Under the pieces are notes generated by a model. It saw only the letters and a list, made by a program, of their open reading frames with translations. It made no database searches and had not been told where the DNA came from. Shown here piece after piece: positions 33,485 through 41,669 of a stretch of DNA of 59,377 bases; within the stretch, counting starts at the first letter, position 1; the number at the start of each line of letters is the position of its first letter. The translations under genes were made by a program, and so were the position numbers. Origin of the DNA: Elusimicrobiota bacterium (GTDB lineage: Bacteria > Elusimicrobiota > Elusimicrobia > UBA1565 > UBA9628); contig DAHVWT010000006.1 of assembly GCA_027327915.1 (NCBI GenBank), positions 1 through 59,377 on the forward strand, given 5' to 3'.

Positions 33485-34696
33485 GTGGGCTATCCGAAGC
33501 TTCGAAAGCTCCTAGCGTTCGGAGCGATCATCCTCCTCTTGGCGGAGGAGGCGCAGGCTGGAGGCGGCGCCGGCGTGACCGCCGAGCCCGCCCTTTTGAT
33601 CCCGCTGGGCGCGCGCGCCGACGGGATGGGCTCGGCTTTCACGGCCTTGGCGGATGACTCCTCGGCTCTCTATTACAATCCCGCGGGCATGAGCCGGCTT
33701 CCCTTCCACGAGTTCGCGCTCTCATATCTGTCCGGAATCTCGGACAACAATCTCCAGGACATCGCCTACGCCGGGCCGCTGCCTTTTTCGGGCCTAAGCG
33801 ACAACGGAGACGCGGCCTTCGGCGCGAGCCTTCTTTATAACAACGACGGCACGATCAACGTCAACACCACCAACCCCGACGGCTCCTACGCGGGCTCGTC
33901 GAACTTCAATGCCGGCAACGACCTCATCGCCACGATGGGCTACTCGGAACGCCTGGGACGCACGGAGCTGCCTTATGGGTCCCAGCTTCTGCAAGTGAAT
34001 CACTACGTGGGGGTCTCCGGGGAGTACATCAAGTCGACCTTGGCCCAGCAATATTCGGCGGAGACCGCGGCGGGCAGCGCCGGGTATTTGGCGGACATCC
34101 CGGCCCTGGGTTTGAGCGCGGGCGCCTCGCTGCTCAACATGGGCGGACGCCTTCGCTATATCCAGGCCTCGGACCCCTTGCCCTCGATGCTCAAGGCCGG
34201 CGTGGGATGGACTCGTGGCGGGCAATGGGGAGTGATGGAGTTCGACGCCGACGCGACGCATCTTTTCACCGAGGAGCAGCAGTTCTACGCCGTCGGCGGC
34301 GAATACCGGATTTTTAACCGCTATGCCGTGCGCCTGGGCTATCAATACGACGCCGGAAGCCCGCTGGGCTTGACGGCCGGATTCGGCTTCAACTGGAACC
34401 GGGAATTGATCCTCGACGTGGCGTGGCTGATGTCCACGCAAGGCCTCAACGACCAGATGCGGCTGACCCTCTCCTATCGATTCGGCCGGGAAAGCCGCCA
34501 GGAGATGGACAGACGCTCGAACCCGCATGGCAATATAAGCCCCTCCGACGTTTCGGCGCCGGCGCTCAAGAATCTCGATCAGCAGGTGCCGCGCCTCGAA
34601 GTATTCCCCGACTCTCCGGTGCGTCCCTCCGGCGCGTCGACGCTTCACGAGCCGCCTGTGCGGCAGGACAAAAATGCGATTCCGGGTTGGCAATAA
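33485..34696 (+). CDS. PorV/PorQ-like outer-membrane protein
   Basis: A 403-residue protein with GTG start and signal peptide (LLAFGAIILLLAEEAQA). The mature N-terminus LLIPLGARADGMGSAFTALA and DDSSALYYNPAGMSRLPFHE is the hallmark of the PorV/PorQ (UPF0164-related) barrel family, which in type IX secretion shuttles cargo with a C-terminal sorting domain to the cell surface. Repeated aromatic strands follow (GGEYRIFNRYAVRLGYQYDA). The C-terminal 60 residues are hydrophilic and proline-rich, outside a usual barrel. Placement four bases after a FlgD-Ig-tailed protease supports a cargo-export role. No other type IX component is in the window. Confidence 0.85.
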   Translation: MGYPKLRKLLAFGAIILLLAEEAQAGGGAGVTAEPALLIPLGARADGMGSAFTALADDSSALYYNPAGMSRLPFHEFALSYLSGISDNNLQDIAYAGPLPFSGLSDNGDAAFGASLLYNNDGTINVNTTNPDGSYAGSSNFNAGNDLIATMGYSERLGRTELPYGSQLLQVNHYVGVSGEYIKSTLAQQYSAETAAGSAGYLADIPALGLSAGASLLNMGGRLRYIQASDPLPSMLKAGVGWTRGGQWGVMEFDADATHLFTEEQQFYAVGGEYRIFNRYAVRLGYQYDAGSPLGLTAGFGFNWNRELILDVAWLMSTQGLNDQMRLTLSYRFGRESRQEMDRRSNPHGNISPSDVSAPALKNLDQQVPRLEVFPDSPVRPSGASTLHEPPVRQDKNAIPGWQ

Positions 34697-34715
34697 AAGG
34701 ATAGAATAGCTGGAA

Positions 34716-36077
34716 ATGAGCAAGCAGGGGCGACCGCGGAGCCCGGGGCATTACGGCGATATCCGCCGTAGCCTCGCCAAGAGGCTTCCGGACGGCCTCA
34801 TCCTTCTTTCCGGCGCCGCGCCCTGCCGCCGCAACGGCGACGTCGAATATCCCTTCCGGCAAAGCTCCGATTTCCTCTACGTGAGCGGCATTCCCCGCCC
34901 GCACTGCCGGATTCTCATCGACCCCCGTCGCGGCCGCGAAACCCTGTTCATTCCGAAGATCGACAATCACTACCGCATATGGTTGGGGGATCTCCCCGGG
35001 CCCGATGAGGCCAAGGCGCTTTATGGGTTTGAGAGGGCGTTCTACAATGACCGCCTCCCGGCCGTCCTCAAGGCCCAGGCCCGAGGCTATCGGAAGCTTT
35101 ACGCCGATGCCGGCTCCCTGAAGTCCGTGAAGGCGCCGAAAGGCCTCAGACCGGCTCAGGCCGAGCTGCGGGACGCCTTGGACGAGATGAGGGCCGTCAA
35201 AACCCCCGGAGAAATCTCCTTATTAAGGAAGGCGTCCGAGGTTTCGGGCCTCGCGCACCGGGCCGCGATGCGTCTGGCGCGCGCCGGGCTTTACGAGTAC
35301 GAAGTGCAGGCGGCTTTCGAGGCCGAATGCTTGAGGCGCGGGCTGAAATATCTGGGCTATCCCTCGATCGTCGCCGCGGGCAAAAACGCCGCGGTGCTGC
35401 ATTACCAGGACAACGACGCCGTTCTCAAGGCCGGCGATCTCCTGCTCATCGACGCCGCGGCCGAGGCGGACGGGTATTCCGCCGACATCACGAGGACATT
35501 TCCCATCGGACGCCGCTTCGGCTCCCGGCAGAGGGATATCTACGCCCTGGTGCTTGAGGCGCAGAAAAGCTCGATCGACAAGGCCCGCCCAGGCCTTCTC
35601 GCGGCCGAGCTTCACCTCCATTCCATGCGGGTCATCGCCCGCGGCCTCAAGGATCTCGGCATCTTGAGAGGCGACGAGTCGGCGCTCGTCGAGGGGGGGG
35701 CGACGCGGCTTTTCTACCCTCACGGCATCGGTCACATGCTGGGGCTCGACGTCCACGACTCCTTGGGCGGACGCAAGCGCAGTCTGCCCAATCCGACGAA
35801 GGTGCCGGTGCGCTTCAACGCGCGACTCGAGCCTAATTTCGTCGTCACGGTCGAGCCGGGGGTATATTTCCATCACGCCATCCTTTCCGACCCCAAGATC
35901 AGGCGGCGCTATCGTTCGTTCGTCGACTTCGACAAAGCCTCCGAATTCCTGGAGGTCGGGGGAGTCCGCATCGAGGACGACGTCGTCGTGCAGCCCGCGG
36001 GTCCTCCCATGAACCTGACCGACGTTCCCAAGGAAATCGCCGAGATCGAGGCGATCCGGGATGAGGCGCTTCAATAA
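34716..36077 (+). CDS. pepP: Xaa-Pro aminopeptidase (M24B)
   Basis: A 453-residue enzyme. The N-terminal creatinase-like domain (about 10-170, FRQSSDFLYVSGI, FIPKIDNHYRIWLGD) precedes the pita-bread catalytic domain. Metal ligands: Asp in LLLIDAAAEADGYSADITRTF (both D positions), His in HGIGHMLGLDVHD, Glu in VTVEPGVYF and Glu in VRIEDDVVV. It removes an N-terminal residue ahead of proline and has two metal ions. It lies 19 bases after the PorV-like gene. There is no signal peptide, so it acts in the cytoplasm, perhaps on peptides from the protease or from general turnover. Confidence 0.93.
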   Translation: MSKQGRPRSPGHYGDIRRSLAKRLPDGLILLSGAAPCRRNGDVEYPFRQSSDFLYVSGIPRPHCRILIDPRRGRETLFIPKIDNHYRIWLGDLPGPDEAKALYGFERAFYNDRLPAVLKAQARGYRKLYADAGSLKSVKAPKGLRPAQAELRDALDEMRAVKTPGEISLLRKASEVSGLAHRAAMRLARAGLYEYEVQAAFEAECLRRGLKYLGYPSIVAAGKNAAVLHYQDNDAVLKAGDLLLIDAAAEADGYSADITRTFPIGRRFGSRQRDIYALVLEAQKSSIDKARPGLLAAELHLHSMRVIARGLKDLGILRGDESALVEGGATRLFYPHGIGHMLGLDVHDSLGGRKRSLPNPTKVPVRFNARLEPNFVVTVEPGVYFHHAILSDPKIRRRYRSFVDFDKASEFLEVGGVRIEDDVVVQPAGPPMNLTDVPKEIAEIEAIRDEALQ

Positions 36078-37453
36078 GAAGTCAGGGACGAGTGACGCAT
36101 CACTCCCGCCGTCAGTCCCCATAGCCCCCAAATCCAGGCGAGCATCGCCAGGCTCTGGGCCGCGCTGAAGGTCCTTAAGAGAGTCCAAAGAGAAAGCCAG
36201 GGTTCGGCAAGCAGCGAGGCGCCGCGGAGCGCCGGGTGGTTGCGGATGACGGGTTCGACGGCGTTGAAGCCGTCTGCGTGGAGCTTGAGGAGGATCCGGC
36301 CTTGAAGATCCGGCGCGGCGAGGCTGCTCCAGCCGGGCAGGCGCAGGACGTTCCAGGCGCAGGAAGCGTATCCGTAGCCGTGATTGTCGCTGTCGGCGAC
36401 GAGATAAAGATTTTTTCGGCGGGCAAGGCCAACGATGCTCCGCTCGAGGGCCTTCGGGTACCCGCGCGGCTTGGGGGCCGTGTTGAAAATCTCGAAGCCG
36501 GGGGTTCCTAGGGCCGCCAGACGGGCGGGAGTTTCTGGAGCGTATCTTTTCCAATCCTCGGGAGCGCAGAAAAAAATGCTGTTTCTTCCGCCGCCGCGGC
36601 CAAAGCCGGAGCCCGCCGAAGACTTCCTTGTGCCCCCCGGCTTGCGGCTTGCCGGGGCGACGAGCCGAATCAGTTCGGCTAATCCTACGGCATCCGGATC
36701 GACAGGGGGAGGGGTTCCAAGGATGACGACATGGATCCCCTCCTCTTGGAGCTCTTCGCCCTCGAGCGAGGCGTAGGGAGGGCTGCCGGCGTAGAGCCCG
36801 AAAGCCGCGCGGGCGCCCGCGATGGTCTTATGGTCGGTGATGAAGGCGGCGCCGAAGCCGCAGGATCGATGCCAAGCGATGTTGCGGGCGGGGGTGAAGA
36901 ACTTGACCCCGTCCCAGGAATACGAGCTGTGAGAATGGAAATCGACCGCCAGGAGATCGGGGTCGTCGAGGGCGATGCGGGCCGTCGCGCGGGGGAAGAA
37001 AAGAGTCCAGGCGATGAAGGACGCGGCGCCGAGCCAGTAGAGGGCGGAGAGGAGAAGGATTCGTCTCCATGGAGAGGCCTCCCGCTCCCGAGCGCCCCCT
37101 CGAGGGGAGGGGTGCGAGCTCCCAAGCCGCCAAAGGAGAACGAGATAGGCCAGAAGCACCCAAGCCAGGAAGGCGGCGTCCTGGCCGAGGCTGTTGCAGT
37201 TGAGCCAGTCGGCGAGGATGGAGAGGGGTGTCAGCAGCAGATGGCCCGCGGGAAAGAGAAGGACGGCGTGAGAGGCGGCGGCGCCGGTCCTGGCGTCAAG
37301 GAGCGCCGGCCTCGGAAAAAATCGTGCCAGGACGACAGGGAGGGACAAAAGGAGCGGCCACGGGAGGCGGCGAAAGGCATCCACGGCAATTCCTTCCGGA
37401 GCCTTCGGTGGCTTTCTGGGGCCTTCCGTTTCTTTTTTAGAGCGCCAGCGCAC
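36071..37453 (-). CDS. polytopic membrane protein with PHP-type metal-dependent phosphoesterase domain
   Basis: A 460-residue protein. Membrane segments lie at about 28-45, 66-82, 92-108 and 133-152, with one more near the C-terminus (SLAMLAWIWGLWGLTAGV). Between them (about 165-400) is a PHP-like domain: AVDFHSHSSYSWDG (HxH), GFGAAFITDHKTI, SLEGEELQEEGIHVV and YLVADSDNHGYG with a final Asp-His. These match the metal ligands of PHP phosphoesterases. Substrate unknown. GTG 37453 overlaps the upstream stop by 17 bases; a GTG near 37384 is an alternative start. The N-terminus is read from hairpin repeat copy 5. Confidence 0.75.
   Translation of the reverse strand: MRWRSKKETEGPRKPPKAPEGIAVDAFRRLPWPLLLSLPVVLARFFPRPALLDARTGAAASHAVLLFPAGHLLLTPLSILADWLNCNSLGQDAAFLAWVLLAYLVLLWRLGSSHPSPRGGAREREASPWRRILLLSALYWLGAASFIAWTLFFPRATARIALDDPDLLAVDFHSHSSYSWDGVKFFTPARNIAWHRSCGFGAAFITDHKTIAGARAAFGLYAGSPPYASLEGEELQEEGIHVVILGTPPPVDPDAVGLAELIRLVAPASRKPGGTRKSSAGSGFGRGGGRNSIFFCAPEDWKRYAPETPARLAALGTPGFEIFNTAPKPRGYPKALERSIVGLARRKNLYLVADSDNHGYGYASCAWNVLRLPGWSSLAAPDLQGRILLKLHADGFNAVEPVIRNHPALRGASLLAEPWLSLWTLLRTFSAAQSLAMLAWIWGLWGLTAGVMRHSSLTSY
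37330..37436 (-). repeat. hairpin repeat, copy 5 (coding)
   Basis: On the minus strand the left arm is GAAACGGAAGGCCCCAGAAA and the right arm CTCCCGTGGCCGCTCCTTTTG. The right arm encodes the LPWPLLL of the PHP protein, in the same frame as LPWPSVA in copy 1. Confidence 0.6.
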
Positions 37454-38342
37454 CGAGACGCTCGTCGAGGCGTTCGCGCGGGGTCTTGCCGGTCTCTTCC
37501 TGCGGGAGAAGGGCGTACTTGCTGGCTTTGTAGGAAAGGATGGTTAGAAAGCGAGCCGGGACACCCGCCCTGCGGTAGGCCGCGAGCTTATGGTGACCGT
37601 CGAGGACAAAGCCGCCGAAGAAGGAGTGCATGCTTTTCGCGTCTCCCTTGACGACAGCCGACGGGACGGGGCGCTGGTAAAAGCCCAAGAGGAGGATCTT
37701 CGGCCTGTCGCCGTTGCGGATCATGGACTCGTAGACCTTCACGAACTCATCCTTGCGCTTGGAAACGGGGACCAGGGGGATGATGAAGCTGAACTGCTTC
37801 TCCGCCGGGTAGGGGGACTCATGGCGGAAAACCCGCGGCCGGGAGCTTTCGTAGTGTTCCCAACCGGAAAGAAGACCCGCTTCCTCGGGAGATTCCAGGT
37901 CCCACAGCTCGAGGAATTCGGGATTGCGGAAATAGGAGCCCTCGTCGTTGTCCCGGTAAGGGCCGCCGAGGTTGACCTCGGTTTCGAAGACGGCGTATTC
38001 GCCCTTTTCGAAAAGCTCGAAAAGCGGGGAGAGTTCCCAGAGCATCTCCTCGTCGATCGGACGGGGGATTTGGATCGTCTTCGGGATGTTGACGACTTTT
38101 TTCTGGGAGAAGACGGATGGCGCCTTGAGGCAATGGAACCAGAAATGGCAGGTGTCGCAGGTGTTGCCGATTTCGAAGCTTTTGAGGGTGTTGATCTCCA
38201 GGCTGAGGAGATTCGTCTTGTCCTCGCGCCGGCTCTGGCTGATCTTGAAGAACCCCCGGCCGGAGTTGAGCTTGACCCTCAGAAGGCCGCGCGAAATCTT
38301 CTCGATCTCCATCTTGGACTGGAGAACCGTTGATTTCGTCAT
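37437..38342 (-). CDS. ParB/sulfiredoxin-like protein with cysteine cluster
   Basis: A 301-residue soluble protein. Near the C-terminus, GGFVLDGHHKLAAYRRAGVP (about 236-255) resembles the ParB/sulfiredoxin nucleotide-binding motif (DGHHR). An N-terminal cysteine cluster, CDTCHFWFHC at about 62-71, could hold a metal. The middle part (RPIDEEMLWELSPLFELFEK) is not recognised. It is divergent from the coiled-coil gene. A -10 box (38349-38354) lies just before the ATG and overlaps a palindrome. The ParB-like call is from one motif and is moderate. It is not a ParB of a par operon, since no parA is present. Confidence 0.6.
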   Translation of the reverse strand: MTKSTVLQSKMEIEKISRGLLRVKLNSGRGFFKISQSRREDKTNLLSLEINTLKSFEIGNTCDTCHFWFHCLKAPSVFSQKKVVNIPKTIQIPRPIDEEMLWELSPLFELFEKGEYAVFETEVNLGGPYRDNDEGSYFRNPEFLELWDLESPEEAGLLSGWEHYESSRPRVFRHESPYPAEKQFSFIIPLVPVSKRKDEFVKVYESMIRNGDRPKILLLGFYQRPVPSAVVKGDAKSMHSFFGGFVLDGHHKLAAYRRAGVPARFLTILSYKASKYALLPQEETGKTPRERLDERLGALAL

Positions 38343-38348
38343 CAGCCC

Positions 38349-38377
38349 AGTATAACAAATTCGATGTTATAAATTCG
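38349..38377 (-). promoter_or_regulatory. candidate -10 box and operator-like palindrome
   Basis: TATACT on the minus strand (38354-38349), six bases before the ATG at 38342. It overlaps TATAAC (38351-38356) and GTTATA (38366-38371), inverted around nine bases. AAATTCG occurs twice (38357-38363 and 38371-38377). A regulator could bind here and block the promoter. Confidence 0.4.
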
Positions 38378-38410
38378 TAACGGAAGGCCGTTAAAGTTGG
38401 GCCCTAGCCC

Positions 38411-40375
38411 ATGGACCCCCAAGACGAGGAGTCCCTCAAGGAGATCAATAGCCTCGAGGCCGCCAGGCTCGCCATCCGGGGCGCCCTTTCCACGATTCGA
38501 GACCTCCAAGAAGGCTGCGCCAAAGCCAAGGCCGACTTCCAGGAGGAGGCCAACCGCCGCAAGCTCGCCGAAGGCAGGGCCAAGGAGCTGGCGGACGCGA
38601 TCGCGGAGCTCGACGAGAAATCCCGGGCATGGCAGGAGGAGCGACGCCGGCTCCTCGAGCGCGGGGAGGATTGGAAAAACCAGGCGCGGCTCGAAATCCG
38701 CGCCGAGGAAGGCGCCCGGGGGGAGGCGGCCCGGCAACGCCTGGAGGAGGAGCTCTCGGGGCTCAGGCGCGATATCGCCGCGATGGGCGCTCAGGCGGCG
38801 GAGCGCCACGAGGAGCTCCAAAACCTCAGGAAGCTTCTGGAAAAGCGGGAGGCGGAGATCATCGCGGCCGAGCGGGAGAAGCTCGAGGTCGCGGGCGAGG
38901 CGGCCAAGCAGGCCGAACTCCTGGGCAAGCTCCGGCAAGAGCGGGACCGCTCCATCACGGTTTCGATCGAGCAGCTCAAGGGCGACATCGGGGAGCGAGA
39001 TCGCGAAATCGCCAAATTGAAGCGCGAGGCGCAAGAGAAGGAGGGGGAACTCAAGAGACTTTCGGAGGAGTTCCACAAGAGACTCGCGGAACGGGAGGAA
39101 TCCCTTCTTCGAAGCTTCCGCCTCAAGGAGCACGAATTGCGCGAGGCGTATTCGAAGCGCGAGGCGGAGCTGCAGGCGTCCTGGGCGGAGCTTGAAAACG
39201 GTTTGTGGGCCAGGGCCAAGGAGGCGCGGGCGAAGCTCGATGCCGAGGCGGAGAAGCACTTCGCCGAGAGGGCCCGCTCTCTCGAGAACCGCGAGGCCGA
39301 GATCGAGGCCCTTCGGGAGGCCCGCAAGAAGACGCTGGAGGAGGATTACGCCAAGCGCCTCTCGGAGGCGGAGTCCCATTACGCGGAGATCGAGCGGCGG
39401 CTCATCGACGGCTGGTCCGAGAAGGAAAAGAGGCTTCTCAAGCGTTTTCAGGAGGAATTGGCCGCCGAGAAAGAGCTTCTGCGGCGAGAGGCGGATGATC
39501 GCTCGCGCAAGCTATTCGCGGAGCATGAGGAAAAGGCGGCGGCCCTCAAAATGCGGGAAGAGAAGATCGAGGCCGAAGCGCGCTCCCTCAAGGCGAGGCT
39601 TCTCGAGGAGGCCGCGTCGAGGGAGGCGGACCGGATCCGGCGGCTCGACGAGGCCCTCGCCGCCAAGGCCGCGGAGCTCGACGCCCTTCACGCCAAGCGC
39701 CTCTCCGAGCTCAACGACAAGGAGCGTTCCCGGGAGGCCGAGTCGCGCGAGAGGGAATCGGCCCTTTCCGAATCCTTCCGCGCCAAGGAAGAGGCCCTCA
39801 AGGAGGAGGCGCGAAAGCTCAAGGCCATGCTTGTGGACGAAAAGGACAAGGCCTTGAAATCCGAGATTCGGCTGCTTGAGAAGCGCTTTGAAGACCGCGA
39901 GCGGGGCCTCGAAGCCGCGCATGCCGCCAAGCTCGCCGAGCTCGACGCGGCGCGGGCGACATTCGAGGGGGAGTCCGCGGCTCTCAAGCGCAGGCTCGCC
40001 GAGGAGTACGCTTTAAAGGAGCGGGACCTCGCCCGACAGGCCCAAATGCGAGAGCAAGCCCTCATAAGGCGCCACCAGGAGGAGATCGAGGAGCAGCGGC
40101 GCGGTTTCGCGCTCGAGATTCAAAAAACCATGGACGCGGTCGACGAGGCTCGGCGCGCGACGGAAGGAGAGTTTTTGCGCCGCGAAAAGGAGCTGCTGGT
40201 CAAGCAGAACGATCTCATGGAGCGCCGCCGGGGGCTTGAGGCGTCCTACGCCGAGAAGCTTAAAGCCTTGAGCGAGGAGTTCCGCCGCCGGGAGGCGGAT
40301 TTCAGGAAAAGGCAGGAGGCGGTGATCCAGGAGATCATTCACAAGCCGCGCAAGGAGCTTCCTCCGGAACATTGA
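38411..40375 (+). CDS. long coiled-coil protein
   Basis: A 654-residue protein, almost wholly charged heptad repeat (Glu, Lys, Arg, Ala, Leu), with no signal peptide or membrane segment. Repeats recur, such as ARSLENREAEIEALREARKK and RLSEAESHYAEIERRLI. No globular domain is visible. Such proteins form long cytoplasmic rods, scaffolds or filaments, and the sequence cannot say which. It is divergent from the ParB/sulfiredoxin-like gene, with a 68-base gap that holds no clear promoter for this gene. Length and purity of the coiled coil are unusual for a bacterial protein of this size. Confidence 0.75.
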   Translation: MDPQDEESLKEINSLEAARLAIRGALSTIRDLQEGCAKAKADFQEEANRRKLAEGRAKELADAIAELDEKSRAWQEERRRLLERGEDWKNQARLEIRAEEGARGEAARQRLEEELSGLRRDIAAMGAQAAERHEELQNLRKLLEKREAEIIAAEREKLEVAGEAAKQAELLGKLRQERDRSITVSIEQLKGDIGERDREIAKLKREAQEKEGELKRLSEEFHKRLAEREESLLRSFRLKEHELREAYSKREAELQASWAELENGLWARAKEARAKLDAEAEKHFAERARSLENREAEIEALREARKKTLEEDYAKRLSEAESHYAEIERRLIDGWSEKEKRLLKRFQEELAAEKELLRREADDRSRKLFAEHEEKAAALKMREEKIEAEARSLKARLLEEAASREADRIRRLDEALAAKAAELDALHAKRLSELNDKERSREAESRERESALSESFRAKEEALKEEARKLKAMLVDEKDKALKSEIRLLEKRFEDRERGLEAAHAAKLAELDAARATFEGESAALKRRLAEEYALKERDLARQAQMREQALIRRHQEEIEEQRRGFALEIQKTMDAVDEARRATEGEFLRREKELLVKQNDLMERRRGLEASYAEKLKALSEEFRRREADFRKRQEAVIQEIIHKPRKELPPEH

Positions 40376-40453
40376 AAGGACGCGCTTGTGGCCACGGCGG
40401 CCTTGGCTGCGGCCTGGAACCTTGACGCGCAGGGGCATGGGATGATTTAATAT

Positions 40454-40490
40454 CTTGATCCGTCAGGGATCAAGTCAGGGATCAAGGAGA
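40454..40490 (+). promoter_or_regulatory. alternative hairpins over the ribosome binding site
   Basis: CTTGATCC (40454-40461) can pair with GGATCAAG at 40467-40474 or with the second GGATCAAG at 40479-40486. The second copy overlaps AAGGAGA (40484-40490), the Shine-Dalgarno of the His-rich gene. The unit GTCAGGGATCAAG occurs twice in tandem (40462-40474 and 40474-40486). Confidence 0.5.
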
Positions 40491-40496
40491 TATTTC

Positions 40497-40826
40497 ATGA
40501 ACTGCAAGACGCATTCGGGCCATACGCACACGCACGGCAAGGGCTGCGGCCATTCGGCCGTCCGCCATGAGGACCACGTCGATTACGCGCACGACGGCCA
40601 CCTTCATCACGCGCACGACGGGCACGTGGACGAGCATATCCTGAGCTACTCCGGCGCCTGCGGCAACGGCCATGACTGCAAGAGCCATGATGCCCAGCAC
40701 GTTCACGGCCCTCAATGCGGGCACGCGGGGATTCCCCACAAGAATCATATGGACTACGTGGTCGCGGGGCACGTCCATTGCGTGCACGGCTCGCACTGCG
40801 ACAAGCAGGAACTCGTCGCCGCTTAA
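40497..40826 (+). CDS. histidine-rich metal-binding protein
   Basis: A 109-residue cytoplasmic protein (no signal peptide), over 20 percent His, with CxH pairs. Two related halves: CGHSAVRHEDHVDYAHDGHL and CGHAGIPHKNHMDYVVAGHV, each followed by a His-rich loop (HHAHDGHVDEH, HCVHGSHCDKQ). It probably stores or buffers zinc or another metal. Similar two-half proteins occur in many bacteria without known role. AAGGAGA lies 6 bases before the ATG and may be masked by the hairpins at 40454-40490. The exported HEAT protein follows after 31 bases, on the same strand. Confidence 0.75.
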   Translation: MNCKTHSGHTHTHGKGCGHSAVRHEDHVDYAHDGHLHHAHDGHVDEHILSYSGACGNGHDCKSHDAQHVHGPQCGHAGIPHKNHMDYVVAGHVHCVHGSHCDKQELVAA

Positions 40827-40857
40827 CAAGATCGGCTCGCCGCCCACCGGAGGGCAT

Positions 40858-41547
40858 ATGAATAGGTTCGTCTTGGCGTTTGCCTTTTTGACCTTGGGAT
40901 ACGGCGCCGCGTCGGCCGCCACCAACGAGGCCAAGCTCAGCGGAGCCTTGGCGGACCTCAAAAGCGCGGACGCCATGGTCCGGGACCGGGCGATCCGGAC
41001 GATCGACCGCCTGGACGCGAGCCGCTACGCCCCGCAGGTCGCGGCGGCCCTTGGCGATGCGAGCAGCCTTGTCCGCTTCGACGCCGTCAACGCCTTGGTC
41101 CACTTCAAGGCCAAGGCCTACGTTCCTCGGATAGCGGGTCTTCTCGCAGGAAGCGACAATTTCGTGCGCGGCGCGGCTGTCTGCGCCCTTGGGGAATTCG
41201 GCGCCAAGTCCTACGCGAGGGACATCGCCGCTTTCCTCAAGCATAACGACAGCGTCATGAAGCGAAGCGCCGTGGAGGCGATCAGGAAGCTGGGCGCGCG
41301 GCAGTACGCGGCGGCCGTCGCGGCCCTCTTGACGGATCCGGACGACGACCTCAAGAGCCGGGTTATTTACGCTTTGGGGGAGCTCGACGCGCGGAAGTAC
41401 GCCCCGAAGATATCGCTCCTTCTCTCCGACCATGGAAGCGCGTACTCCTACGACTCGCGCGATAAGAAGTTTATCGTCACCACGGTATCGGCGGAGGCCC
41501 GCCGCGTTCTGGGCGGCTGGGGTCTCGATCCGGCCGGTCGCCGGTAA
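40858..41547 (+). CDS. exported HEAT-repeat protein
   Basis: A 229-residue protein, ATG with GGAGGG before it. The signal peptide is MNRFVLAFAFLTLGYGAASA. Five or so HEAT repeats follow, each with the unusual ending ASRYAPQVAAALGD, KAKAYVPRIAGLLAG, GAKSYARDIAAFLK and DARKYAPKISLLLSD. The C-terminus is shorter and less regular. It is a second periplasmic helical scaffold in the window, smaller than that at 29027. It shares the strand with the His-rich gene and may be co-transcribed; what it binds is unknown. Confidence 0.8.
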   Translation: MNRFVLAFAFLTLGYGAASAATNEAKLSGALADLKSADAMVRDRAIRTIDRLDASRYAPQVAAALGDASSLVRFDAVNALVHFKAKAYVPRIAGLLAGSDNFVRGAAVCALGEFGAKSYARDIAAFLKHNDSVMKRSAVEAIRKLGARQYAAAVAALLTDPDDDLKSRVIYALGELDARKYAPKISLLLSDHGSAYSYDSRDKKFIVTTVSAEARRVLGGWGLDPAGRR

Positions 41548-41582
41548 AAGAGACTCTCCACCAGGCGGGGCCGCGCCGCCGC

Positions 41583-41611
41583 TTGACATAGCCCTGCCCC
41601 GGTGCTAGATT
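41583..41611 (+). promoter_or_regulatory. strong sigma70-type promoter for the YtxH gene
   Basis: TTGACA (41583-41588), a 17-base spacer and TAGATT (41606-41611). The -35 box is perfect and spacing ideal; the predicted leader is about 52 bases, ending with AGGGAGG before the ATG at 41670. Confidence 0.8.
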
Positions 41612-41669
41612 AGAAACAAGAGAGCCGTTGCGTTGCTGCGGCGCGGATTGATGTCAAGGGAGGCTTAAC

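Noticed and set aside
37437-38342. Chromosome partitioning ParB
   Set aside because: Only one short motif is similar, no parA or helix-turn-helix is present.
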